From NCBI RefSeq assembly GCF_000745345.1, contig NZ_JQNR01000003.1, positions 62,001-126,000 on the forward strand: a stretch of DNA of 64,000 nt. Direction: 5' to 3'. The position numbers were made by a program, and so were the translations under genes. Every line of letters begins with the position of its first letter. The first letter of the stretch is position 1. This DNA is from Actinacidiphila yeochonensis CN732. GTDB taxonomy: Bacteria; Actinomycetota; Actinomycetes; Streptomycetales; Streptomycetaceae. The notes under the pieces were generated by a model that saw nothing but the letters and a program-made list of their open reading frames with translations, had not been told where the DNA came from and made no database searches. Below, one piece after another: positions 42,657 through 51,875 of this stretch.

Positions 42657-44501
42657 ATGACCGGTCCGTCCGTCCGGCGCGTGCGGGGAACCCTCGGCGC
42701 CGACACGATGCACCGCAACCTCGCCGGTGCGCTGGTGGCCCTGGCCTGCATGGCCGTGCTCACCGCGGCGATGCTGCCGCTGCGCGGCCACCTCAGCATC
42801 GCCACCACGGCCCTGGTGCTGGTCGTGCCGGTGGTCGTCGGCGTCACCAACGGCGGGTTCCTCGCCGGCGCCCTCAGCATCATGGGCGGCTTCCTCGTCT
42901 ACGACTTCTTCTTCGTCCCGCCCTACCTGACCCTGGACGTCGGCGCGAGCGAGAACTGGACGGCGCTGGGCATCTACGCGGTGGTCATGCTGCCCGTCGC
43001 CCGGGTGGTGGCCGGCATGAACATCGCGCAGGCCGAGGCCCGGCAGCGCGGCCTGCAACTGCGCCGGCTGTTCGACCTGTCCACGCAGCTCGTCCAGGAC
43101 CGGCCGCTGCCCGAGCTGCTCAGCGTCATCGTGACCACGCTGGCCGACATCCTCGAAGCCGGCCACGTCGCGCTGCTGCTGCCGGACGCCGACGACCGGC
43201 TCGGCGTGGCCGCCACCGCAGGCGCCGACCTCGCCCCGGCCGAGCTGCAGCGGCTCCAGCCGGCCCCCGGACAGGTCACCAACCTCGACCTGCTCTCCGC
43301 GCCCGCCGGCCCGGGGGAGCGCGGCGAGCCGGTGCGGCTGGCGCTGGTGGCGGCCGGACGCCCCATCGGCATGCTGGCGATCACCGGCGCCACCATCACC
43401 GAGCAGCAGCGGGAGCCGCTGCTGCTGTTCGCCAACCAGATCGCCCTGGCGGTGGAGCGGGCCCAGCTCCGCGACGAGGCGCTGCACGCCCGGCTCACCG
43501 AGGAGGTCGAGCACCTGGCGCGCACCCTGGTCGCCGCGGTCTCCCACGACCTGCGCAGCCCGCTGGCCTCGATCAAGGCGTCCTCCTCGGTGCTGGCCGA
43601 CCCCGACCTGGCTCCGGCGCTGAGCGAGGACGCCCGCGCCGAGCTCGCCCAGCTCGTCGACACCCAGACCGACCGGCTCGCCGCCCTGGTCACCAACCTG
43701 CTCGACATGAGCCGGGTGCAGGCCGGCGTGCTGCGGCCGCGTACCAGCCTGACCACGGCGGACGACCTGGTCGCCACCGTCCTGCGGGACCTGCCCGTAC
43801 CGGCGCCCCGGGAGATCGTCACCGACATCGCCGCGGACCTGCCGCTGCTCGACGTCGACACCGTGCTCATCGGCCGGGTGCTGACCAACCTGCTGGAGAA
43901 CGCCGCCCGCTACGCCCCGCCCGGCACGGCCATCACCCTGCGCGCCCACCAGGAGAGCCCGGCCGCGGTGACCGTCTCGGTCACCGACCACGGCCCCGGC
44001 ATCCCGGCGAACCGGCGGGAGGACGTCTTCGGCTTCTTCTTCCGCCGCGAGGCCGACAGCGGGACCGGCCTGGGGCTGGCCATCGCCAAGATCTTCGTCG
44101 AGGCCCACCAGCAGCGGATCTGGACCGACCAGACCCCCGGCGGCGGCGCCCGCTTCACCTTCACCCTGCCGGCCGCGGCCGGCCTGCCCGAGGAGAACAA
44201 CCCGTGGCCACGGTCCTCATCGTCGACGACGACATCGCACTGCTCGCCGCCTGCCGAGTCGGCCTCGAAACCCTGGGCCACCAGGTCCGCACCGCCGAAA
44301 CCGGCCATGGCGGCCTCTCCGCGGCCGCGGTCCACGCCCCCGACGCCGTCGTCCTCGACCTCGGCCTCCCCGACCTCGACGGGCTGGACGTCTGCACCCG
44401 CATCCGGGCCTGGACCGACCTCCCCATCATCATCCTGTCCGCCGACAGCTCCGAGGACCGCAAGGTCGAAGCCCTCGACAACGGAGCCGACGACTACATG
44501 A
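42657..44501 (+). CDS. Sensor histidine kinase, KdpD C-terminal half (DUF4118 membrane domain)
   Basis: 614 residues from ATG 42657 (GGAGG upstream); the frame is open back to GTG 42555, overlapping the preceding ORF. Layout: DUF4118-type four-helix membrane domain (LAGALVALACMAVLTAAMLP through AVVMLPVARVVAGM, with FLVYDFFFVPPYLT), a GAF-like domain, the phospho-acceptor histidine in AAVSHDLRSPLASIK, the N box NLLENAARYAPPG, DHGPGIP and GTGLGLAIAK. The formal frame runs 298 bases into the response-regulator gene; kinase homology ends near 44190, so the last ~100 residues are probably not native or a stop was lost. Confidence 0.8.
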   Translation: MTGPSVRRVRGTLGADTMHRNLAGALVALACMAVLTAAMLPLRGHLSIATTALVLVVPVVVGVTNGGFLAGALSIMGGFLVYDFFFVPPYLTLDVGASENWTALGIYAVVMLPVARVVAGMNIAQAEARQRGLQLRRLFDLSTQLVQDRPLPELLSVIVTTLADILEAGHVALLLPDADDRLGVAATAGADLAPAELQRLQPAPGQVTNLDLLSAPAGPGERGEPVRLALVAAGRPIGMLAITGATITEQQREPLLLFANQIALAVERAQLRDEALHARLTEEVEHLARTLVAAVSHDLRSPLASIKASSSVLADPDLAPALSEDARAELAQLVDTQTDRLAALVTNLLDMSRVQAGVLRPRTSLTTADDLVATVLRDLPVPAPREIVTDIAADLPLLDVDTVLIGRVLTNLLENAARYAPPGTAITLRAHQESPAAVTVSVTDHGPGIPANRREDVFGFFFRREADSGTGLGLAIAKIFVEAHQQRIWTDQTPGGGARFTFTLPAAAGLPEENNPWPRSSSSTTTSHCSPPAESASKPWATRSAPPKPAMAASPRPRSTPPTPSSSTSASPTSTGWTSAPASGPGPTSPSSSCPPTAPRTARSKPSTTEPTTT

Positions 44502-44902
44502 CCAAGCCCTTCGGCATGCGGGAGCTCGACGCCCGCCTGCGCGTCGCGCTGCGCCACCACGCCGCCGACGACACCGCCGGCCAGCTCACCGAGCTCACCG
44601 CCGGCCCGCTCACCCTCGACCTGGTCCACTACCAGGCGACCTACCACGGCCAGCCGCTCGACCTCACGCTCAAGGAGTTCGACGTCCTGGCCTTCCTCGC
44701 CCGCCACGTCGGCAAGGTCTGCACCCGGCGGATGATCCTGGAGAACGTCTGGGGTCCCTCGTACGCCAACGAGACGCACTACCTCAAGGTCTACGCCTAC
44801 CGAATACGGAAGAAGCTGCACGACGAGGCCGGCCAGTTCCTGCGGAACGACCCCTCCGTGGGCTACCTGCTCGCCGTGCCGCCCGCCGCCGCGGCCGACT
44901 GA
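44204..44902 (+). CDS. OmpR/KdpE-family response regulator 1
   Basis: 232 residues. Receiver domain with acidic pocket (LIVDDDIALL), phospho-acceptor Asp in VVLDLGLPDLDG, conserved Thr/Ser region IILSADSS and Lys in YMTKPF. C-terminal winged helix (LTLKEFDVLAFLARHVGKVC, YLKVYAYRIRKKL). GTG 44204 has GAGGAG seven bases upstream, lying within the end of the kinase frame. Downstream of a KdpD-type kinase, so a partner is likely; it is the first of two tandem regulators. Confidence 0.85.
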   Translation: MATVLIVDDDIALLAACRVGLETLGHQVRTAETGHGGLSAAAVHAPDAVVLDLGLPDLDGLDVCTRIRAWTDLPIIILSADSSEDRKVEALDNGADDYMTKPFGMRELDARLRVALRHHAADDTAGQLTELTAGPLTLDLVHYQATYHGQPLDLTLKEFDVLAFLARHVGKVCTRRMILENVWGPSYANETHYLKVYAYRIRKKLHDEAGQFLRNDPSVGYLLAVPPAAAAD

Positions 44903-45036
44903 CGCCGCTTCCCAGCCGTAGCAGGGGCGCTGACCGCCCGGCCGGACGGAACCGGCCCCGGTGAGCCCGGGCCGGCCGCCAGGCCCGGCCACGACCGGAC
45001 CGCCCGCGGACGCGCCCGCACACAAAGGACACCACC

Positions 45037-45723
45037 ATGACCCGCATCCTGGTCGTCGACGACGAACCGCAGATGCTCAAGGCCCTGCAGATCGACCTTC
45101 GGGCCCGCAGCTACACGGTGGACACCGCGCCCGACGGCCGGCGAGCACTGCTCGAAGCCCTCAGGAACCCGCCCGACGCGGTGATCCTCGACCTCGGGCT
45201 GCCGCAGATCGACGGCCACCACGTGATCCGGGCCCTGCGCGCCTGGAGCGAGGTGCCGATCATCATCCTGTCGGGGCGGTCCGGCACCGACGAGAAGGTC
45301 GCCGCCTTCGACGCGGGGGCCGACGACTACGTCACCAAGCCCTTCGCGATGAACGAGCTCCTCGCCCGCCTGCGGGCCGCGCTGCGCCGCCCCTCAGCGG
45401 AGGCGCCCTCCCACCTGGAGGTGCGCTTCGGCGAGTGGACGGTCGACCTGAGCGACGCGGAGATCCGCCGCAGGGACGGCGGCGACGAGTCGGTGCAGCT
45501 CACGCCGACCGAATGGCGCATCCTCAACGTCATGCTCCGCCACCCCGGCAAGCTGGTGACCAGCCAGGAGATCCTGCGCCAGGTCTGGGGCCAGGGGCAC
45601 GAGAAGAAGACCAACTACCTGCGCGTCTACTTCGCCGGCCTGCGGCGGAAGCTGGAGTCCAACCCCGCCACCCCCCGCCACCTGCAGACGGAGCCGGGAA
45701 TGGGCTACCGCTTCGTCCCGTAG
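45037..45723 (+). CDS. kdpE: KdpE response regulator
   Basis: 228 residues. Receiver with RILVVDDEPQMLKAL, phospho-acceptor Asp in VILDLGLPQIDG, IIILSGRSG and VTKPF; winged-helix domain with LTPTEWRILNVMLRHPGKLV, the EILRQVWGQGH block and YLRVYFAGLRRKLE, which is the usual KdpE end pattern (PGMGYRFVP). More KdpE-like than the regulator just upstream. A 134-bp gap separates them. A long terminator follows. Confidence 0.88.
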   Translation: MTRILVVDDEPQMLKALQIDLRARSYTVDTAPDGRRALLEALRNPPDAVILDLGLPQIDGHHVIRALRAWSEVPIIILSGRSGTDEKVAAFDAGADDYVTKPFAMNELLARLRAALRRPSAEAPSHLEVRFGEWTVDLSDAEIRRRDGGDESVQLTPTEWRILNVMLRHPGKLVTSQEILRQVWGQGHEKKTNYLRVYFAGLRRKLESNPATPRHLQTEPGMGYRFVP

Positions 45724-45783
45724 GACGGACCCGTAGGACGGACCGGGAGGCCGGACCGGGAGGCCGGACCGGCGGCCCCGCCG

Positions 45784-45839
45784 GCCAAAGGCCGCTGCCC
45801 GCCCCCGCTCGACGGCGGGGACGGGCAGCGGCCTTTGGC
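45784..45839. terminator. Long bidirectional terminator between kdpE and the suf operon
   Basis: A perfect 18-bp stem (45784-45801 with 45822-45839; left arm starts GCCAAAGGCC) with an inner CCCC/GGGG pairing. The genes on each side converge. Confidence 0.85.
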
Positions 45840-45893
45840 AACAGCCGGACGGGTCGTCCGGAACCGGCGCGGTGCGGCGCCGGGATGGAGCGG

Positions 45894-46235
45894 TCAGACG
45901 TTGAAGCCGAGTGCGCGCAGCTGCTCCCGGCCGTCGTCGGTGATCTTGTCCGGGCCCCACGGCGGCATCCAGACCCAGTTGATCTTCAGGTCGTTGACGA
46001 TGCCCTCGGTCGCGGACCGGGCCTGCTCCTCGATGACGTCGGTGAGCGGGCAGGCCGCCGAGGTGAGCGTCATGTCGAGGGTGGCGACGTTGGACTCGTC
46101 GATGTGGATGCCGTAGATCAGGCCCAGGTTGACCACGTCGATGCCCAGCTCGGGGTCGACGACGTCGTAGAGGGCCTCCTTGACCTCCTCCTCGGAGGCC
46201 GGCGAGAGGGTGGCCTCAGCGGTGTTGTCGCTCAT
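45894..46235 (-). CDS. sufT: Metal-sulfur cluster assembly factor (SufT/MIP18-like, DUF59)
   Basis: 113 residues, last gene of the suf operon. DUF59 blocks: ALYDVVDPELGIDVVNLGLI, TLDMTLTSAACPLTDVIEEQ with the conserved cysteine, and NWVWMPPWGPDKI. Proteins of this type help deliver Fe-S clusters. The start ATG overlaps the sufU stop (ATGA). Confidence 0.88.
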   Translation of the reverse strand: MSDNTAEATLSPASEEEVKEALYDVVDPELGIDVVNLGLIYGIHIDESNVATLDMTLTSAACPLTDVIEEQARSATEGIVNDLKINWVWMPPWGPDKITDDGREQLRALGFNV

Positions 46236-46699
46236 TCGGACTCCTTCGGTGCGGGAGCGCCGGACAGCGCCTGCGCCGTCGCGTCCTTCCACGCCATCCA
46301 GCTCAGCAGCGCGCACTTCACGCGCGCCGGGTACTTGGAGACGCCGGCGAACGCCACGGCGTCCTCCAGCACCTCCTCCATCTCGTCGTCGGGCTCCAGC
46401 TGGCCCTTGGACTGCATCAGCTCCAGGAACGCCTGCTGGATGCGCTGGGCCTCGCCCAGCTCCTTGCCGACCAGCAGCTCGTTCAGCACCGAGGCGCTGG
46501 CCTGGCTGATCGAGCAGCCCTGCCCCTCGTAGCTGACGTCGCCGACGACACCGCCGTCCAGCCTGACCCGCAGGGTGATCTCGTCCCCGCACGTCGGGTT
46601 GACGTGGTGCACCTCGGCCTGCCCGTCACGCAGCCCTCGGCCGTGCGGGTTCTTGTAGTGGTCCAGGATCACGTCCTGGTACATCGAGTCGAGCTTCAC
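46232..46699 (-). CDS. sufU: SufU sulfur-relay/Fe-S scaffold-like protein
   Basis: 155 residues. The three zinc or sulfur-binding cysteines are visible in NPTCGD, GQGCSISQASASV and RVKCALLSWMAWKDA; the N-terminal YQDVILDHYKNPHG is diagnostic. In Gram-positive SUF systems SufU accepts persulfide from SufS. The stop overlaps the next gene and 12 bp separate it from sufS. Confidence 0.92.
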   Translation of the reverse strand: MKLDSMYQDVILDHYKNPHGRGLRDGQAEVHHVNPTCGDEITLRVRLDGGVVGDVSYEGQGCSISQASASVLNELLVGKELGEAQRIQQAFLELMQSKGQLEPDDEMEEVLEDAVAFAGVSKYPARVKCALLSWMAWKDATAQALSGAPAPKESE

Positions 46700-46711
46700 T
46701 GCGCCACCGCC

Positions 46712-47989
46712 TCAGCCGAAGAAGTTCCGGACCTGCTCCAGTCCCGCGGCCAGAGCGTCGACCTCGCCCGGGGTGGAGTACAGGTAGAACGACGCTCGCG
46801 TCGTCGCGGGAATTCCGTACCGCAGGCAGACCGGCCGCGCGCAGTGGTGGCCGACCCGCACCGCGATGCCCTGCTCGTCGAGGACCTGTCCCACGTCGTG
46901 CGGGTGGATGTCGCCGAGCGTGAAGGAGATCGCCGCGCCGCGGTCCTCGCTGGTGGCGGGGCCCACGATCCGCAGGTCCGGCACCTCGCGCAGCCGTTCC
47001 AGCGCGTACTCGGTGATCGCGTGCTCGTGCGCGGCGATCCGGTCCATGCCGATCGCGTTGAGGTAGTCCACCGCCACGCCCAGGCCGATCGCCTGCGAGA
47101 TCGGCGGGGTGCCGGCCTCGAACTTGTGCGGCGCGGGCGCGTAGGTGGAGGAGTGCATCGAGACGGTCTCGATCATCTCGCCGCCGCCGAGGAAGGGCGG
47201 CAGGTCCTCCAGCAGCTCCTGCCGGCCCCACAGCACGCCGATGCCGGTCGGGCCGAGCATCTTGTGGCCGGTGAAGGCCACGAAGTCGGCGCCGAGCCGC
47301 TGCACGTCCAGCGCCATGTGCGGGGCCGCCTGCGAGGCGTCGATCATCACCAGGGCGCCGACCTCCTGGGCGCGGCGGACGATCGCCTCGACCGGGTTGA
47401 GGGTGCCCAGGATGTTGGAGACCAGCACGAAGGAGACGATCTTCGTCTTCTCCGTGATGACCTCGTCGATCGCCGACAGGTCCAGCCGGAAGTCGTCCGT
47501 CAGCCCGAACCACTTCAGCTTCGCGCCGGTGCGCTGCGCCAGCAGCTGCCACGGGACGATGTTGGAGTGGTGCTCCATCTCGGTGATGACGATCTCGGTG
47601 TCGCGGTCCACCCGGTAGGGCTCGTCGGCCCAACCGAGCATGTTGGCCACGAGGTTGATCGACTCCGACGCGTTCTTGGTGAAGATCACCTCGTCGCGGC
47701 TGGGCGCGTTGATGAAGGCCGCGACCTTGTCGCGGGCGCCTTCGTACAGCGCGGTGGCCTCCTCTGCGAGCACGTGGACGCCGCGGTGCACGTTGGCGTT
47801 GTGCTGCTCGTAGTACTCAGCGAGCGCGTCGAGCACCTGGCGCGGCGTCTGCGAGGTCGCCGCGTTGTCCAGGTACACCAGCTTCCGGTCGTCGTGGACC
47901 AGGCGGTCCAGTACGGGGAAGTCCTTGCGGATCGCGTCGGTGTCGAGGAGGCCGGACAGCACCCGGCCGGTCGACGAGGTCGGTGTCAC
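46712..47989 (-). CDS. sufS: Cysteine desulfurase SufS
   Basis: 425 residues, group II desulfurase. PLP lysine in AFTGHKMLGPTGIGVLWG; substrate-related blocks YLDNAATSQTP, NVHRGVH, EMEHHSNIVPWQ, IDASQAAPH; catalytic cysteine in VGHHCARPVC at about residue 383. The GTG start overlaps the sufC stop (GTGA), indicating coupling. Confidence 0.93.
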   Translation of the reverse strand: MTPTSSTGRVLSGLLDTDAIRKDFPVLDRLVHDDRKLVYLDNAATSQTPRQVLDALAEYYEQHNANVHRGVHVLAEEATALYEGARDKVAAFINAPSRDEVIFTKNASESINLVANMLGWADEPYRVDRDTEIVITEMEHHSNIVPWQLLAQRTGAKLKWFGLTDDFRLDLSAIDEVITEKTKIVSFVLVSNILGTLNPVEAIVRRAQEVGALVMIDASQAAPHMALDVQRLGADFVAFTGHKMLGPTGIGVLWGRQELLEDLPPFLGGGEMIETVSMHSSTYAPAPHKFEAGTPPISQAIGLGVAVDYLNAIGMDRIAAHEHAITEYALERLREVPDLRIVGPATSEDRGAAISFTLGDIHPHDVGQVLDEQGIAVRVGHHCARPVCLRYGIPATTRASFYLYSTPGEVDALAAGLEQVRNFFG

Positions 47990-48750
47990 GCGGAAGCGCC
48001 ACCCTTCACGTAGGACTCGTAGCCCTCTTCCTCCAGCTTGTCGGCCAGCTCGGCGCCGCCGGACTCGGCGATCCGGCCCGCGGCGAAGACGTGCACGAAG
48101 TCGGGCTTGATGTAGCGCAGGATGCGCGTGTAGTGGGTGATCAGCAGGGTGCCGACCTCGCCGCCCTCGCGGACCCGGTTGACGCCCTCGGAGACGATCC
48201 GCAGGGCGTCCACGTCGAGGCCGGAGTCGGTCTCGTCCAGGATCGCGATGTGCGGCTTGAGCAGTTCGAGCTGGAGGATCTCGTGGCGCTTCTTCTCGCC
48301 GCCGGAGAAGCCCTCGTTGACGTTCCGCTCGGCGAAGGAGGAGTCCATCTGGAGCCGCTCCATCGCCTCCTTGACCTCCTTCACCCAGGTGCGCAGCTTC
48401 GGCGCCTCGCCGCGGATCGCGGTGGCGGAGGTGCGCAGGAAGTTGGAGACGGAGACGCCGGGCACCTCGACCGGGTACTGCATGGCGAGGAAGAGGCCGG
48501 CGCGGGCCCGCTCGTCGACGGACATCGCCAGGACGTCCTCGCCGTCGAGCGTGACGGTGCCGCCGGTCACGGTGTACTTGGGGTGACCGGCCAGGGAGTA
48601 GGCCAGGGTGGACTTGCCGGAGCCGTTGGGGCCCATGATGGCGTGGGTCTCGCCCTGCTTCACGGTCAGGTCGACGCCCTTGAGGATCTCCTTGGTGGAG
48701 TTGTCGGCGTCGACGGTGACGTGCAGGTCGCGGATTTCAAGCGTGGCCAT
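47986..48750 (-). CDS. sufC: Fe-S cluster assembly ATPase SufC
   Basis: 254-residue ABC ATPase of the SufBCD scaffold. Walker A GPNGSGKSTLAYSLAGHP, signature GFSGGEKKRHEILQL, Walker B AILDETDSGLDVDAL and the H-loop TLLITHYTRIL. ATG 48750 (MATLEI) is chosen; the upstream extension codes poorly. Seven bases after the ferredoxin-like gene. Confidence 0.95.
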   Translation of the reverse strand: MATLEIRDLHVTVDADNSTKEILKGVDLTVKQGETHAIMGPNGSGKSTLAYSLAGHPKYTVTGGTVTLDGEDVLAMSVDERARAGLFLAMQYPVEVPGVSVSNFLRTSATAIRGEAPKLRTWVKEVKEAMERLQMDSSFAERNVNEGFSGGEKKRHEILQLELLKPHIAILDETDSGLDVDALRIVSEGVNRVREGGEVGTLLITHYTRILRYIKPDFVHVFAAGRIAESGGAELADKLEEEGYESYVKGGASA

Positions 48751-48757
48751 GGGTGAC

Positions 48758-49090
48758 TCAGGACTCCTGGGTGACGGAGACGAGCACGTCGTCCCCAACG
48801 ATCTTGACGGGGTAAACGGGCACCGGCCGGGTGGCGGGCAGCCCGGACGGCTTTCCGGTGCGCAGGTCGAAGCTGGAGCCGTGCAGCCAGCACTCGATCT
48901 GGCAGTCCTCGACCTCGCCCTCGGAGAGCGAGACGTTGGCGTGCGAGCAGATGTCGTTGATGGCGAAGACCTCGCCCCCGGTGCGGACCACCGAGACGGG
49001 GACGCCGTCGACCTCGATCCGCTGCGGGGTGTCCTCGGCCAGCTCGCTGAGCGCGCAGGCGCGGACGAAGCCGTCGGTGGGCAGGCTCAT
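48758..49090 (-). CDS. Rieske-type ferredoxin in the suf operon
   Basis: 110 residues. The Rieske [2Fe-2S] ligands are present: CSHANVSLSEGEVED followed by CQIECWLHGSSFD. Similar to the ferredoxin subunit of ring-hydroxylating dioxygenases and standard in actinobacterial suf operons. Possibly an electron donor in cluster assembly. Its ATG overlaps the sufD stop. Confidence 0.9.
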   Translation of the reverse strand: MSLPTDGFVRACALSELAEDTPQRIEVDGVPVSVVRTGGEVFAINDICSHANVSLSEGEVEDCQIECWLHGSSFDLRTGKPSGLPATRPVPVYPVKIVGDDVLVSVTQES

Positions 49091-50256
49091 GCGACCGCCG
49101 CCTCCAGCTCCGCGTCGATCTTCGCCATGAGCCGCTCCTCCAGGTCGGGCAGGCCGATCTGCTGGACCAGCTCGCCGAAGAAGCCGCGCACCACCAGGCG
49201 GCGCGCCTCCTCGGCCCGGATGCCGCGGCTCATCAGGTAGAAGAGCTGCTCGTCCTCGAACCGGCCGGTGGCCGAGGCGTGGCCGGCGCCGACGATCTCG
49301 CCGGTCTCGATCTCCAGGTTGGGCACGGAGTCGACACGGGCGCCGTCGGTGAGCACCAGGTTGCGGTTGAGCTCGTAGGTGTCGGTGCCCTCGGCCTCGG
49401 CGCGGATGAGCACGTCGCCGATCCACACCGCGTGCGCGTCCTGGCCCTGCAGCGCGCCCTTGTAGGCGACGTTGGAGCGGCAGTGCGGGGTGTCGTGGTC
49501 GATGAAGAGCCGGTGCTCCTGGTGCTGGCCGCGGTCGGTGAAGTACAGGCCGAACAGCTCGGCCTCGCCGCCGGGCGCGCCGTAGACCACGCGCGGGTGC
49601 AGCCGGACCAGGTCGCCGCCGAGGGTGACCACGACGGACTTGAAGCTCGCGTCCCGGCCGACCAGCGCGGTGTGCTGCGCGGCGTGCACGGCGGTGTCGT
49701 CCCAGTCCTGGACGGAGACCACGGTGAGCTTGGCGCCGTCGCCGATCAGGTACTCGACGTTGGCGGCGAGCGTGGTGGAGCCGGTGTGGTCGAGCACCAC
49801 GACGGCCTCGGCGAACGCGCCGACCTCCACGACCTGGTGGCCGTAGGCGGTGCCGCCCTCGCCGTGCACGGCGATCCGCACCGGCTCGGTGAGCACGGCG
49901 TCCTTGGGGATGCTGACCACGGACGCCTTCTCGAAGGCGCTGAACGCCTGCGCCGCGACCCGGTCCACCGGCTTGCCGGCCTTGCCGACCCGCGGGTCGT
50001 CGCGGTCGACGGTCTGCACGGTGACGCCCTCGGGGGCGGTCACCTCGACCCGCAGGGACCCGGTGGCCTCGGCGGTGCCGTCGTGCAGGCCGCGCAGCCG
50101 CTCCAGCGGGGTGAAGCGCCACTCCTCCTCCCGGCCGTGCGGCACGGGGAAGTCCGCCACATCGTAGGAGGGTGCGGCGCTGACCCGGGCGTCGGTGGGC
50201 TGTCCCACCGTGATGGCACCCTCTGTGGTGGCGCCGGCGGGCGTGATCTCTGCCAT
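49087..50256 (-). CDS. sufD: Fe-S cluster assembly protein SufD
   Basis: 389 residues with the SufBD beta-helix core and the C-terminal block [20 protein letters not shown]. Other blocks: REEEWRFTPLERLRGL, HRLFIDHDTPHCRSNVAYKG, NRNLVLTDGARVDSVPNLEI. ATG 50256 gives the family length. A 185-bp hairpin-rich gap separates it from sufB, the only large gap in the operon. Confidence 0.93.
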   Translation of the reverse strand: MAEITPAGATTEGAITVGQPTDARVSAAPSYDVADFPVPHGREEEWRFTPLERLRGLHDGTAEATGSLRVEVTAPEGVTVQTVDRDDPRVGKAGKPVDRVAAQAFSAFEKASVVSIPKDAVLTEPVRIAVHGEGGTAYGHQVVEVGAFAEAVVVLDHTGSTTLAANVEYLIGDGAKLTVVSVQDWDDTAVHAAQHTALVGRDASFKSVVVTLGGDLVRLHPRVVYGAPGGEAELFGLYFTDRGQHQEHRLFIDHDTPHCRSNVAYKGALQGQDAHAVWIGDVLIRAEAEGTDTYELNRNLVLTDGARVDSVPNLEIETGEIVGAGHASATGRFEDEQLFYLMSRGIRAEEARRLVVRGFFGELVQQIGLPDLEERLMAKIDAELEAAVA

Positions 50257-50313
50257 CGCTAGTCGTGTTGCTTTCTGGTCGGCTGTTTCGGTACGTCGGG
50301 GGCGGCCGGTGCG

Positions 50314-50434
50314 GCCGCGGCCCGGTGGGCCGCGGCACCCGCTCCGGCCGGACGCCAGGGGCGGCCGGCCGGTCGCGGGCGTCGGCTCGGGGACGGAGCG
50401 GGGAGGGGGCGACGCGGCGGGGCCCGGAGGCCCC
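50314..50434 (-). promoter_or_regulatory. Two hairpins in the sufB-sufD gap
   Basis: GCCGCGGCCC and GGGCCGCGGC (50314-50336) form a 10-bp stem with a 3-base loop. GGGGCC and GGCCCC (50419-50434) form a 6-bp stem 8 bp after the sufB stop. They could trim transcript levels of the downstream genes or block mRNA decay. Confidence 0.45.
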
Positions 50435-50441
50435 GGGGGCG

Positions 50442-51875
50442 TCAGCCCACCGCGCCCTCCATCTGGAGCTCGATCAGCCGGTTGAGCTCCAGCGCGTACT
50501 CCATCGGCAGCTCCTTGGCGATCGGCTCGACGAAGCCGCGCACGATCATCGCCATCGCCTCGAACTCCGTCATACCGCGGCTCATCAGGTAGAAGAGCTG
50601 GTCGTCGGAGACCTTGGAGACGGTGGCCTCGTGGCCCATCGAGACGTCGTCCTCGCGGACGTCGACGTACGGGTACGTGTCGGAGCGGGAGATGGTGTCG
50701 ACCAGCAGCGCGTCGCAGAGCACGTTGGACTTCGCGCCCGGCGCGCCCTCGCCGATCTCGATCAGGCCGCGGTAGGAGGTGCGGCCGCCGCCCCGGGCCA
50801 CCGACTTGGAGACGATGTTGGAGGAGGTGTTGGGCGCCATGTGGACCATCTTGGCGCCGGCGTCCTGGTGCTGGCCCTCGCCGGCGAAGGCGATGGAGAG
50901 CGTCTCGCCCTTGGCGTGCTCGCCCATCAGGTACACGGCGGGGTACTTCATGGTGACCTTGGAGCCGATGTTGCCGTCGATCCACTCCATGGTGGCGCCC
51001 TCGTAGGCGACGGCCCGCTTGGTGACCAGGTTGTAGACGTTGTTCGACCAGTTCTGGATCGTCGTGTAGCGGCAGCGGCCGCCCTTCTTCACGATGATCT
51101 CGACCACCGCGGAGTGCAGCGAGTCCGACTTGTAGATCGGCGCGGTGCAGCCCTCGACGTAGTGGACGTAGGCGTCCTCGTCGACGATGATCAGGGTCCG
51201 CTCGAACTGGCCCATGTTCTCGGTGTTGATCCGGAAGTACGCCTGGAGCGGGATCTCCACGTGCACGCCCTTGGGGACGTAGATGAAGGACCCGCCGGAC
51301 CACACCGCCGTGTTCAGCGAGGCGAACTTGTTGTCGCCGGCCGGGATGACGGTGCCGAAGTACTCCTGGAACAGCTCCGGGTGCTCGCGCAGCGCGGTGT
51401 CGGTGTCCATGAAGATGACGCCCTGCTCCTCCAGGTCCTCGCGGATCTGGTGGTAGACGACCTCGGACTCGTACTGCGCCGCGACACCGGCGACCAGGCG
51501 CTGCTTCTCCGCCTCCGGGATGCCGAGCTTGTCGTAGGTGTTGCGGATGTCCTCCGGCAGGTCCTCCCAGCTCTCGGCCTGCTTCTCGGTGGACCGCACG
51601 AAGTACTTGATGTTGTCGAAGTCGATGCCGGTGAGGTCGGAGCCCCAGGTCGGCATGGGCTTCTTCTGGAAGAGCCGCAGCCCCTTCAGGCGCAGCTTCA
51701 GCATCCACTCGGGCTCGGACTTCTTGCCGGAGATGTCGCGGACGACGTCCTCGGACAGGCCGCGCTTGGCGGCGGCACCCGCGACGTCCGAGTCGGCCCA
51801 GCCGTACTCGTAGTTTCCGATGCCTTCGAGCTCCGGGTGCTGCTCCGGACGAGCGGTCTCCGTAGGAGCGGTCAT
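50442..51875 (-). CDS. sufB: Fe-S cluster assembly protein SufB
   Basis: 477-residue scaffold subunit. Recognised by [59 protein letters not shown] with the cysteine of the cluster-building site, [20 protein letters not shown] and the C-terminal [23 protein letters not shown] 51875 has GGAGGAA upstream and overlaps the sufR stop. Confidence 0.95.
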   Translation of the reverse strand: MTAPTETARPEQHPELEGIGNYEYGWADSDVAGAAAKRGLSEDVVRDISGKKSEPEWMLKLRLKGLRLFQKKPMPTWGSDLTGIDFDNIKYFVRSTEKQAESWEDLPEDIRNTYDKLGIPEAEKQRLVAGVAAQYESEVVYHQIREDLEEQGVIFMDTDTALREHPELFQEYFGTVIPAGDNKFASLNTAVWSGGSFIYVPKGVHVEIPLQAYFRINTENMGQFERTLIIVDEDAYVHYVEGCTAPIYKSDSLHSAVVEIIVKKGGRCRYTTIQNWSNNVYNLVTKRAVAYEGATMEWIDGNIGSKVTMKYPAVYLMGEHAKGETLSIAFAGEGQHQDAGAKMVHMAPNTSSNIVSKSVARGGGRTSYRGLIEIGEGAPGAKSNVLCDALLVDTISRSDTYPYVDVREDDVSMGHEATVSKVSDDQLFYLMSRGMTEFEAMAMIVRGFVEPIAKELPMEYALELNRLIELQMEGAVG

